Part shown: positions 27,451 through 35,311 of the stretch, in pieces | How positions within the stretch are numbered: the first letter of the stretch is position 1 | Layout: each line of letters starts with the position of its first letter | Assembly: GCF_004217495.1 (NCBI RefSeq) | Contig: NZ_SHLC01000001.1 | Coordinates: 3,224,001 to 3,288,000 of the forward strand | Length of the DNA stretch: 64,000 nt | Origin: Microterricola gilva | Lineage (GTDB): Bacteria > Actinomycetota > Actinomycetes > Actinomycetales > Microbacteriaceae | Direction of reading: 5' to 3' | Translations under genes and position numbers: made by a program | Notes under the pieces: model-generated | Told to the model about the DNA's origin: nothing | Seen by the model: the letters and a program-made list of their open reading frames with translations, nothing else | The model's database searches: none

Positions 27451-28455
27451 GTGAGCGAACCGAGTCAGATGATCAGCATTCCCGGCGGCACCTTCCGCAT
27501 GGGCTCCGTCGACTTCTATGCGGAAGAGGGCCCGGTGCACGAGCGAACGGTCGCGCCGTTCGAGCTCGATCTGCACCCGGTGACGAACGAGCAGTTCGCC
27601 GCCTTCGTCGCGGCGACCGGCTACGTGACCGTCGCCGAGCGCCCGCTTGATCCCGCCGACTTCCCCGGCGCCGACATCAGCGACTACTCGCCGGGCGGGC
27701 TCGTCTTCACCCCGACGCCCGGCCCTGTCGATCTGCGCGACTGGCGACAGTGGTGGGCGTGGGGCGAGGGAGCCAGCTGGCGCCGCCCCTTCGGCGCCGG
27801 ATCCTCGATCGAGGGGCGCGAGCAGCACCCGGTCGTGCAGGTCTCGTTCGAAGACGCCAACGCCTACGCGGCGTGGGCGGGCAAGCGCCTGCCCAGCGAG
27901 GCCGAGTGGGAGTTCGCGGCCCGCGGCGGCCTTGACGGCGCCACCTACGCCTGGGGCGAGGAGCTGCGGCCGGACGGCGTGCTCATGGCCGACACCTGGC
28001 AGGGTTCATTCCCCTACCGCAACACCGGCGCCGCCGGCTGGGTCGGCACCGCGCCCGTCGGCACCTTCGCGCCGAATGGCTACGGACTGCTCGACTGCAT
28101 CGGCAACGTCTGGGAGTGGACGAGCGACTTCTACTCGACCAGACACGTGGTACCTGCTGCCGTGCGCCCGAACCTGCTGGCTACGCCGAGTGCCGACACG
28201 GCTTCCGCCCCGGATGCCGCAGGCGGCTGCGGCGACGCGTGCACCTGTGGCCCGAGCGACTCCGGCCGCGCCTCCGCCGAGCAGGCGGCGGCCGCGGCAT
28301 CCACAGAGCCCGGCTCCGCGATCCCGCGCCGCGTGCTCAAGGGCGGCTCCCACCTCTGTGCGCCGGAGTACTGCCTGCGCTACCGCCCCGCTGCCCGCTC
28401 CCCGCAGGCCGAGGACACGGCGACCACCCACATCGGGTTCAGGTGCGCGCGCTGA
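27451..28455 (+). CDS. formylglycine-generating enzyme (sulfatase maturase)
   Basis: 334 residues from a GTG. FGE-sulfatase domain with IPGGTFRMGS at the N-terminus, GKRLPSEAEWEFAARGG, CIGNVWEWTSD and the active-site block KGGSHLCAPEYCLRYRPAAR. The two catalytic cysteines are Cys303 and Cys308, so it is the oxygen-dependent, copper-using type. It oxidises the Cys of CxPxR motifs to formylglycine; the arylsulfatase at 38-40 kb is an obvious client. There is no signal peptide. A 45-residue loop (about 241-290) carries CGDACTCG (Cys260, 264, 266); comparable loops in bacterial FGEs often hold cysteines, but this spacing is notable. Confidence 0.93.
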   Translation: MSEPSQMISIPGGTFRMGSVDFYAEEGPVHERTVAPFELDLHPVTNEQFAAFVAATGYVTVAERPLDPADFPGADISDYSPGGLVFTPTPGPVDLRDWRQWWAWGEGASWRRPFGAGSSIEGREQHPVVQVSFEDANAYAAWAGKRLPSEAEWEFAARGGLDGATYAWGEELRPDGVLMADTWQGSFPYRNTGAAGWVGTAPVGTFAPNGYGLLDCIGNVWEWTSDFYSTRHVVPAAVRPNLLATPSADTASAPDAAGGCGDACTCGPSDSGRASAEQAAAAASTEPGSAIPRRVLKGGSHLCAPEYCLRYRPAARSPQAEDTATTHIGFRCAR

Positions 28456-28472
28456 AAAACGCGGAGCGCGAC

Positions 28473-28499
28473 GCGAAGCATCGCGAAAGGCGGCAGCCC
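28473..28499. repeat. REP-like element, copy 1
   Basis: Unit GCGAAGCATCGCGAAAGGCG followed by GCAGCCC, with a palindromic head (CGCGA..TCGCG). The second copy is at 46928-46953 with one base deleted. GTGACCG follows both copies after 22-23 bp. Confidence 0.75.
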
Positions 28500-28619
28500 C
28501 ACCCAAGGAAACCTCGAGAACCGTGACCGATGCAGTGGCCACCAGGAGCAACCCTCTGGTCGGCCGCAACCCAAGCTGGCTCGAGGGCGCAGCTGTCGGA
28601 GCGACAGTGTTCGCTGATC

Positions 28620-28665
28620 CGCTCAGGGCTTCGCGTGCGTCGCTGCTCCTTCGTCGCGGCGCCGC
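28620..28665. repeat. 46-bp dispersed repeat, copy 1
   Basis: Begins CGCTCAGGGCTTCGCGTGCG and ends GTCGCGGCGCCGC. It matches 46127-46172 at 45 of 46 positions (T versus G at the 17th base). It lies outside any gene in both places. Confidence 0.85.
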
Positions 28666-28756
28666 TCACTCAAGCCAGCGTGCGAACGGCCGTCCGGTGC
28701 GCCCGTGCGGAGAGCCGACCAGAGCGGCTGTGCGGAGCGTCGTCCGAAGTGTCCGG

Positions 28757-28804
28757 GCGGAGCGCCAGGCGGAGCGCCAGGCGGAGCGCCAGGCGGAGCG
28801 CCGT
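28757..28804. repeat. 12-bp tandem repeat
   Basis: Four head-to-tail copies of GCGGAGCGCCAG, the last degenerate. They lie 22 bp past the end of the AI-2E gene. Confidence 0.85.
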
Positions 28805-28825
28805 GCGGATCGGCGGGGCGGCGCA

Positions 28826-29878
28826 CTACGACGCGGGCGCGGTGTCCCCGCTGAGCGCGCGCAGATTCGTGGCCCGCTTGTCCGGCTCCAGCAGCAGCGC
28901 ACGCACGAGCAGCGTCAGCGGGATGCAGAGGATCGCGCCGATGGGGCCGATCACCAGGGTCCAGAACAGCACGCTGAAGAAGGTGAGCGTCATGCTCAGG
29001 CCGACGGCGTCGCTGACGAACTTGGGCTGCACCATCACTTGCAGCACCACGTTCACGATGCTGTACGCGGCGATCACGAGCAGGGCCAGCGGCCAACCGC
29101 CGATCACCAGGGCGAAGATCGCCGGCGGGATCACGCCGATCACGAAGCCAATGTTGGGGATGAAGTTCGTCACGAACGCCAGCACAGCCCAGACGATCGG
29201 GACCGGGATGCCGAGGCCCCACAGGATGAGCCCGTCGATCACGGCCACGAGCAGGCCGAAGCTCGCGTTGACGACGTAATAGCGGCGCACACCGCTGAAG
29301 TAGCGGGTGGCGATGACGGCGGGGCGCGGTGCGAACGCCTGCCCGCGGCGACCGAGCGCTGCGGCATCCGCAGCCATGAAGATCACGTAGGCGAGCACGA
29401 AGAAGAACGCCGCCGCGAGGCCGAGCACCGAATCCGCCACCGAGTAGGCGGCGCCGATCAGCACATCCGGCGTCAGCCAGGAGAATGCGCCTGCGGCCGT
29501 CTCCGGGTGGAATCCCAGCGAGCCGAGGGCCGCGACGAGTTGATCGACGACGCCGGCGAACTCGTCGGCGTAGTCGGGCAGCATCGTGATGAATTGGGCG
29601 GATGCCACGACGAGCAGCGCGCCGAGCGCAGCCAGAATGGCGAAGCTCACGGCGATCACGACCGTGGTCGCCGCCCACGCCGGCCAGCCGCGGCGTTCGA
29701 GCGGGCGCCGCACCGGGTGGGCGATGATCACGACGACGGCGGCAACCGCGACGGGCGCGAGCACGTCTTTGGCCAGCCAGACACCGACGAGTGCGACGAC
29801 GGCCGCCGCGATCGTTATGAGCATGCGCGTGCCGGGCGCGAGCCCGACGGTGCCGGTGTCAGTGCCAGTAGCGGCCAT
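28826..29878 (-). CDS. AI-2E family transporter
   Basis: 350 residues, about eight hydrophobic helices in the pattern of the PerM/YdiK/TqsA family. Helices pair near the N-terminus, followed by a soluble stretch (about 110-155) and the conserved LAFVTNFIPNIGFVIGVIPP. Members export or import small molecules; autoinducer-2 export is shown for only a few. It abuts the GAP gene with no spacing and is last in the minus-strand transporter block. Substrate unknown. Confidence 0.87.
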   Translation of the reverse strand: MAATGTDTGTVGLAPGTRMLITIAAAVVALVGVWLAKDVLAPVAVAAVVVIIAHPVRRPLERRGWPAWAATTVVIAVSFAILAALGALLVVASAQFITMLPDYADEFAGVVDQLVAALGSLGFHPETAAGAFSWLTPDVLIGAAYSVADSVLGLAAAFFFVLAYVIFMAADAAALGRRGQAFAPRPAVIATRYFSGVRRYYVVNASFGLLVAVIDGLILWGLGIPVPIVWAVLAFVTNFIPNIGFVIGVIPPAIFALVIGGWPLALLVIAAYSIVNVVLQVMVQPKFVSDAVGLSMTLTFFSVLFWTLVIGPIGAILCIPLTLLVRALLLEPDKRATNLRALSGDTAPAS

Positions 29879-30550
29879 TCAGAAGTTTCCGATCCCCTTG
29901 CCAATCATGACCACACCGATCACAAGCAACAACACTGCCATCACCGTGGCGTTGTTGTGCACCAACCAGACTCGCAGACTTTCGAGCGGGGCTGCCATCT
30001 TCGACGAGGCGAGCAGGTAGGCGATCACCGGAATCGCGACGGATGCCGCAGCGATCAGCACGAAGATCACCACCGCAAGAACCGTCTCGCCGCCGTTCAG
30101 ATCGGAATCGCCGACGATCACACCGGCACCGGCCGCCATGAGCAGGTTCTTCGGGTTCACGGCCGAGAGCAGGAAGCCGAGGATCATCCCTCGCCCGGCC
30201 GTCATCGTGTCGATGGCCGACATCCATTTCGGCAGCACCGCAGCCTCACCGGTCGCCGGCCGGCTGCGCCACTGCTTGATCGCCATCAGCAGCAGGAGCA
30301 CGCCGAGGGCGATCTTGATCCAGCCGGCGATCGGCTGCGAGGCGTCTGGGTCCTTCTCCGGCAGCACGCTGGAGAGGGCGGTGAACACGCTGATCGCGAC
30401 GACGATGCCGAGCACCCAGCCGATCAGGAATCCGACGCTCGTTCCGCGCGCCTTCGGTGACAGCAGCATCAGGATCGCAGCGATGATCGGGATCGGGCTG
30501 ATCGCGATGCCCAGTGCGAGTGGCAGGATGTCTCCGATGACCTGACCCAT
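29879..30550 (-). CDS. GAP/Sap family membrane protein
   Basis: 223 residues, six hydrophobic helices. The N-terminal LPLALGIAISPIPIIAAILM and the middle GRGMILGFLLSAVNPKNLLM match the GAP family (sulfolipid-addressing protein, LysE-like fold), linked in mycobacteria to export of glycolipid or sulfolipid material. GGAG stands 8 bases before the ATG. It lies between TRIC (34 bp) and AI-2E (0 bp). The sulfolipid link fits the nearby sulfatase only as a suggestion. Confidence 0.82.
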   Translation of the reverse strand: MGQVIGDILPLALGIAISPIPIIAAILMLLSPKARGTSVGFLIGWVLGIVVAISVFTALSSVLPEKDPDASQPIAGWIKIALGVLLLLMAIKQWRSRPATGEAAVLPKWMSAIDTMTAGRGMILGFLLSAVNPKNLLMAAGAGVIVGDSDLNGGETVLAVVIFVLIAAASVAIPVIAYLLASSKMAAPLESLRVWLVHNNATVMAVLLLVIGVVMIGKGIGNF

Positions 30551-30584
30551 GTTTACTCCTCGTTTTCGTGTTTAGGTGATCTTC

Positions 30585-31421
30585 TCAACGACCCTGCCCT
30601 GGCGCAGCGCCCGCGTCAGGGCCACGGCCCGGTACGGTGTCGGGCGCGAGCCCGATCAGCCTGAGCTCCTCTTGCGACTTGCCGTGGAGCTTCCTGCCCA
30701 GGAGCGGTCGTCGGTCGGCGTGGATCTTCACGCCCCGTGGCTCAGAGGCGAGCGGCTCTTCCCAGCCGCGGTAGAGCGCGATGACGCGCAGCGTGAACGC
30801 AACGGCGAAGGCGATGAGCGTCGCCACCCACGATTCGACGCCCGCCGCATCCATCACAATCCAGACGAGGCCGGCAACGATGGCTGTTGCGACAAACCAC
30901 TCACCGCGCACGAACTGTTTGGGGGGAACCCCGCTCGAGACGTCGATCAGGAAGCGGCCGGTCGTGGCACCGATGACCGCAATCGCGAGCGCCCCGAAGA
31001 TGGGGTAGCCCTGCTCGATCGCCTTCTGCGTTCCGACGATCGCGTACCACGGCAGCGACATGCTGGTCATGAACTGGAAGAGACCCTCCCGGAACAGCTG
31101 CCCTTTGTCGTAGGCGAGGTAGTAGCCGATGACCCCGGCCACGATGCAGAGCGCGATGTAGGCGGGGTTCATGAAGGCAGCGGGCGGCTCCTGGAGAATC
31201 ACGTCGCGAGCCACACCGCCCCCGATCCCGCCCATCAACGCCATCAGCAGGATTCCGACGAAGGTGAAGTTGCGGAAGTGGTCAGGGCGGCGGGCGAGAA
31301 GTGCGCCGTTCAGTGCATTCGTGCTCGCCGCGATGAGGTCGAAGAGGGTCTGGTCGCCGACGAACGACCAGGTTCCGAACGGCAGTGACGGATCAAACGG
31401 CAGCACGGTCGGACCCCACAT
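30585..31421 (-). CDS. trimeric intracellular cation (TRIC) channel family protein
   Basis: 278 residues. Two related halves (UPF0126 repeats): NALNGALLARRPDHFRNF with GGIGGGVARDVILQE, then GYPIFGALAIAVIGATTGRFLIDV. Seven hydrophobic helices precede a basic cytoplasmic tail. Prokaryotic TRIC proteins conduct K+ or other cations as homotrimers. The start overlaps the end of the ClC gene by 29 bp and has no Shine-Dalgarno, implying translational coupling. It may balance charge for the anion transporters beside it (inference). Confidence 0.88.
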   Translation of the reverse strand: MWGPTVLPFDPSLPFGTWSFVGDQTLFDLIAASTNALNGALLARRPDHFRNFTFVGILLMALMGGIGGGVARDVILQEPPAAFMNPAYIALCIVAGVIGYYLAYDKGQLFREGLFQFMTSMSLPWYAIVGTQKAIEQGYPIFGALAIAVIGATTGRFLIDVSSGVPPKQFVRGEWFVATAIVAGLVWIVMDAAGVESWVATLIAFAVAFTLRVIALYRGWEEPLASEPRGVKIHADRRPLLGRKLHGKSQEELRLIGLAPDTVPGRGPDAGAAPGQGR

Positions 31422-32703
31422 CGTTCGGTTGCGAGGCGGGCTGGGCGGCCTGTTTCGCGGTGATCAGCATCGGCGGTTGGCGAGTGACCAGCAGCCAGAG
31501 CGGAAGGATGATGATGCACAACAGCGGGAGCACCGCGATGTCAGCGACGGTGACGACGGCCATGAACAGCGCGAGCCAACCGTCCCTGGCGACGACGAGC
31601 ACAAAGCCGAGTACGCCGGCCGAGATTGCCAGGCTCGGCTGAATGCCGTCGAAGAGTGTGCTGGCAGCGAGTCCGAGTGCGACACCGAGGAACACGGCAG
31701 GGAAGATCCGCCCTCCCCGGAATCCAGCGGTCGCGGCGATCAGGAGGGCGGCGAGTTTGATCAGCGTGATCGCCACCAGTTGCCACGCGCTCATGCCGTC
31801 GGCGCTGGCGACCAGATCCTGCATCTGGGTGAGCCCCTTGAACAGGGTGTCCGGTCCGCCGATGACACCGAGGACGCCGAGCAACGCGCCGGCAACGGTG
31901 AGCGGGATCACGGGGTTGGCCACGACGTGGAACACTCGGTGCAGCACGGGGAAGAGGTAGACACCAACGAGCCCGAGCAACACGGCGACGACACCGACGG
32001 CCGTTCCGCTGACGAGGTCCATGAGCTGAGGGGTCTCGAACGCCGGCACCGTCACCGAGAGGGTCGGTCCTCCGAAGATCGCCATCACCACCGACCCCGT
32101 GCCCGCGGAGACGAGCGGGAGGAAGAGTTTGTCCCACAGCGTTCCGCCGCCGACTGTCATGCCGACGATGCCGGTGAACACGAGCGCCGCGCCGACCGGG
32201 GTTCCGAAGAGCGCGCCGATCGTGCCGGCCGCGCTCAGCATCACGGCCAGTGGAATCGGCATTGATGGCCAGAACCTGGTCGCGGCGGCCACCATGAGCG
32301 CACAGTTGATCGCGATGATCGGGTTCTCCGGCCCGAGACTCACCCCGCCGGCGAGACCGATCACGAGCACTGCGGCCAGTCCAGGCAGCATCCGCAGGGG
32401 CAACGGATCAGCGACGAGCCCGGTCGTCGCCGGGTCCGGGCCGGCGTGTCCTGGCACGAGCCAGACAATCAGGCCGACGACGAGTCCGGTGAGCGTGAGC
32501 ACGCCGAAGGTCCACCAGGTCGACGTGTCGTCCAATCCGAGTGCCGCGGGGATCGTCTGCCAGATCTGGCCTTGCAGCCAATCGGCCGCACCGCTCAACA
32601 CGATCAACACGATCGCGGTGACGGCGCCGATCAGGATCGCGGGGATCGCGAGCAGCAGGGTCGTCTTGAGCGGCGGTGCAGCGTGTGCCTCGGCGGTCGT
32701 CAT
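31393..32703 (-). CDS. ClC-type chloride channel/antiporter family protein
   Basis: 436 residues with about ten hydrophobic helices. Selectivity-filter-like segments are visible though diverged: GGVSLGPENPIIAINCAL (for GxEGP), ALFGTPVGAALVF, and GFRGGRIFPAVFLGVAL (for GxFxP). The usual gating Glu may correspond to the Glu in GPENP. ATGA overlap with the SulP gene upstream decides the start, although the frame is open further. Anion exchange or conduction is expected; chloride specificity is not certain. Confidence 0.87.
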   Translation of the reverse strand: MTTAEAHAAPPLKTTLLLAIPAILIGAVTAIVLIVLSGAADWLQGQIWQTIPAALGLDDTSTWWTFGVLTLTGLVVGLIVWLVPGHAGPDPATTGLVADPLPLRMLPGLAAVLVIGLAGGVSLGPENPIIAINCALMVAAATRFWPSMPIPLAVMLSAAGTIGALFGTPVGAALVFTGIVGMTVGGGTLWDKLFLPLVSAGTGSVVMAIFGGPTLSVTVPAFETPQLMDLVSGTAVGVVAVLLGLVGVYLFPVLHRVFHVVANPVIPLTVAGALLGVLGVIGGPDTLFKGLTQMQDLVASADGMSAWQLVAITLIKLAALLIAATAGFRGGRIFPAVFLGVALGLAASTLFDGIQPSLAISAGVLGFVLVVARDGWLALFMAVVTVADIAVLPLLCIIILPLWLLVTRQPPMLITAKQAAQPASQPNDVGSDRAAV

Positions 32704-34358
32704 GCCTTCTCCTTCACGCCGAGGGCGGCGATGGCCGCCCTGTTCGTCTCGAACACCGTGGAATCCCCGATCAAATCGAGTTGGGTCAGCCGATTGAGCA
32801 ACGGGAGCCGCGTCCGACTGAAACTCAGAGTGATGCCGCGCCCCGTCAACCACGTGCGCAGCTCGACGAAGGACTCGGCGGCCGTCACATCGACATCGGT
32901 CACCGCCTCCATGTCGATGACGACGTGTGTCGGGGGCGTGGTGTCTCTCGCCTGCCTGACGGCACGTTTGACGGCGTCGCTGAATACGCTGCCGTTGGCG
33001 AAGAAGAGCGGCGCCCCCATGCGGATCACGAGCACGCCCGGCACGGTCACCTCGCCGATGGTTGCCTCGTTGAGCAGTGAGTCGCTGGGGTCGCCGTCCG
33101 CCGCAAGGATGTCGATGGCCGGGTTCGCTGCTCGCTTGGCCAGGTTGATGAGAGCGAGGACGAATGCAACCAGAATGCCGGGGATGGTGCCGACCAGGAG
33201 GGTGACGAGGAAGCAGACGACGCCGACGATGAACTCGAATCGATCGAGTTTCCACAACGCTGCCAGTTCACGGAATCCGAGCAGCGGGACAATCGCCACC
33301 GCGACGATCGCCCCGATCACGGGGGATGGGATGTCTTCGAGCAGCGCCGTTCCGAAGATGAGGAGCAACAGGGTTCCGGCCGCCATCACCACGGTGGGCA
33401 GCTGCGTGCGCGAGCCAGCCTGGTCCATCGCGGCCGTGCGCGATGTCGACGAACCGACCGCGAAGCTGCCGCTTGCTCCTGCCGCGATGTTGCCGAGGCC
33501 GAAGGCGAAGAGGTCCCGGTTGGGGCTCGTCTTGTACCCGTTCTTCTCGCCGTAGGAACGGGAGACCAGCAGGCCCTCCGCCGTCGTCACAAGGGTGAGC
33601 GCGAGCGCGGACGGCACCAACGCAAGCCACATGCTCCATTCGATCACCGGCCAGGTGAGTCGCGGCGGGCCACTCTCCACCGGGCCGAGCACCGCGACAC
33701 CGGCATCCTCGAGCCCGGTCGTCACCATCACGATCGTTCCCAGGATCAACACGATGAGCGCCCACGGCACAGCTCGAAGCAACCGCTGGCCGGTGACGAG
33801 CACGGCGATCGAGAGCGCTGCGAGCAGCGCTGACCACCAGTTGATGCCGCCGAGACCGGTGACCAGATCGGTGGCCTTCTCGATGAACTCCCCGCCCGAG
33901 TTGATGGACACTCCGAGCATCTTCGCGATCTGACTGACCATGATGTCGAGTGCGAGGCCGCCGACGAAGCCGATCAGGATCGGCTTCGAGAGGAAGTTCG
34001 CCAGGAACCCGAGCTTGAAGAACGCCGCGGCGAAGAACATCAAGCCGCAGAGGATCGCCTGGGCCAGGGCGAGAGTCAGGTAGTCGGCACTGCCGGCCAC
34101 GGCGAGGCCACCGATGGACGAGGCGACGAGGGCCGCGGCCGCGGCATCGGGCGAGACGATCAGCTGCCGCGAGGAGACCACAAGGGCGTACAACACCGCA
34201 GGCAGAACCAGTGCGTACAGGCCGGCCGTCGGTGGCAGTCCGGCGATCTGGGCGTATCCGATGTTCAGCGGCACCGCGATCGCCAACAGGGTGACGCCGG
34301 CCATCGACTCCCGGAGGGCGTTCTTGGCGGTCAGGCCCACAAACGGCTTCTGCATCAT
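32700..34358 (-). CDS. SulP family anion transporter with STAS domain (1)
   Basis: 552 residues. The SulP membrane domain (about 15-400) includes LLAIAVPLNIGYAQIAGLPP and GFVGGLALDIMVSQIAKMLG, and a C-terminal STAS domain (about 440-545) has VVIDMEAVTDVDVTAAESF. Family members move sulfate, bicarbonate, chloride or dicarboxylates. The usual SulP signature near the N-terminus is diverged (AGLPPTAGLYALVLP is retained). It overlaps the ClC gene by 4 bp and follows MscS by 118 bp. A second, different SulP lies two genes upstream. Confidence 0.9.
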   Translation of the reverse strand: MMQKPFVGLTAKNALRESMAGVTLLAIAVPLNIGYAQIAGLPPTAGLYALVLPAVLYALVVSSRQLIVSPDAAAAALVASSIGGLAVAGSADYLTLALAQAILCGLMFFAAAFFKLGFLANFLSKPILIGFVGGLALDIMVSQIAKMLGVSINSGGEFIEKATDLVTGLGGINWWSALLAALSIAVLVTGQRLLRAVPWALIVLILGTIVMVTTGLEDAGVAVLGPVESGPPRLTWPVIEWSMWLALVPSALALTLVTTAEGLLVSRSYGEKNGYKTSPNRDLFAFGLGNIAAGASGSFAVGSSTSRTAAMDQAGSRTQLPTVVMAAGTLLLLIFGTALLEDIPSPVIGAIVAVAIVPLLGFRELAALWKLDRFEFIVGVVCFLVTLLVGTIPGILVAFVLALINLAKRAANPAIDILAADGDPSDSLLNEATIGEVTVPGVLVIRMGAPLFFANGSVFSDAVKRAVRQARDTTPPTHVVIDMEAVTDVDVTAAESFVELRTWLTGRGITLSFSRTRLPLLNRLTQLDLIGDSTVFETNRAAIAALGVKEKA

Positions 34359-34476
34359 TCCTCCATCTGTCGTCCGACGACCGTTGCGGGGAGACCGCGT
34401 GCCTGCCGCATCTCAACCGCTCCCGAGCAGGGGTGCGCGGAACGCCGGGAAGTCCTCACCGGCAGAGCGACCGTCG

Positions 34477-35307
34477 TCATGGCAGCTCTGCCGTCGTGAG
34501 CGGCGGACTCGGCACCGCCGAGGTCACCGAAGCCGTCAGCGTGTTCTCCTCGCACGCCGCCGCGAGCGCAAGCACGACCGCTGAGGTAACGGCGACACCG
34601 TGCAGCGGATGGTGCCAGTACTGCACGCGCGTCGTGATCCGCTGCGGGCTGATCCCCACGATGAGCGTGTGCGCAGCTTCCCTGCTGTGCACGCCATCGA
34701 CGCCGGCGACGGTCGCGGTGAGCAGCTCGCCGAGTGCGCCCGGATCCAGCCGTCCGGCTTCGACACGCACCTCGACCTCGCTCCGCCTGGCCCCGGCCTG
34801 TGAGTGGTTGACGAGCGGCTCCTGCAGCAGCTGGCCGTTCGGCACGTGAATGGTGCGACCGTCGGCTGTGCGCAGCACAACCGAGCGCCCGTTGAGTTCG
34901 AGCACCGTCCCGACGTAGTCCCCCGTGTCGATCTCGTCGCCCGGTTTGAGCGGATGCCGCGACTGCAGGATCACCCCGGCGGCGAAGTTGTCTGCGACAC
35001 CGCGCATCGCGAGCACGAGGATGACCCCGACGATGATCGCGATCGCGATGAACGGCTGCACGGAGGCGCCGAGGAAGCTGAGCCCGATGCCGACCCCGAG
35101 CAGGATCACGATGTACTTGGCGATGCGGGCGATCAGCAGTCCGACGGCCGGTGACACACCGGGTGTGCGCGCGAGCAGCGCGGTGACGCCGCGCTTGACG
35201 AAGATCGACACGACCCAGCCGGCGACTCCGAAGAGCGCCGCGAGCAGCAGATCCCAACCAGTGATGTCACCGGAGGCGAAGAAGTCGCTCAGCGCGCTGC
35301 CATCCAT
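34477..35307 (-). CDS. MscS family mechanosensitive channel
   Basis: 276 residues. Three hydrophobic helices (about 20-40, 58-80, 84-105), with the pore-like VILVLAMRGVADNFAAGVIL, then the beta domain (GDEIDTGDYVGTVLELNGRS, GRTIHVPNGQLLQEPLVN) and an alpha-beta C-terminal domain. It is a small-conductance channel that releases ions on osmotic down-shift. It starts 4 bp after the SulP-2 stop with GAGGT upstream. Its place among anion transporters suggests relief of solute load (inference). Confidence 0.9.
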   Translation of the reverse strand: MDGSALSDFFASGDITGWDLLLAALFGVAGWVVSIFVKRGVTALLARTPGVSPAVGLLIARIAKYIVILLGVGIGLSFLGASVQPFIAIAIIVGVILVLAMRGVADNFAAGVILQSRHPLKPGDEIDTGDYVGTVLELNGRSVVLRTADGRTIHVPNGQLLQEPLVNHSQAGARRSEVEVRVEAGRLDPGALGELLTATVAGVDGVHSREAAHTLIVGISPQRITTRVQYWHHPLHGVAVTSAVVLALAAACEENTLTASVTSAVPSPPLTTAELP

Positions 35308-35311
35308 CGGG

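Larger units (their letters stand above)
28456..28825. repeat. repeat-rich gap between FGE and AI-2E genes
   Basis: 370 bp with no credible gene. It holds a REP-like element (GCGAAGCATCGCGAAAGGCG onward, 28473-28499) and a 46-bp dispersed repeat (28620-28665). Four tandem copies of the 12-mer GCGGAGCGCCAG follow (28757-28804). The first two also occur near 46-47 kb. Confidence 0.8.

Noticed and set aside
28757-28804. CRISPR or coding repeat protein
   Set aside because: 12-bp units without spacers and no sustained reading frame with a start signal.
28456-28825. Insertion sequence remnant
   Set aside because: Only short repeats are seen; no transposase fragment, terminal inverted repeats or target duplication.
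27647-30460. A 937-codon plus-strand frame through FGE, the repeat gap and the AI-2E gene
   Set aside because: Out of frame with FGE and antisense to AI-2E and GAP; extreme His/Arg/Asp composition and no motif.
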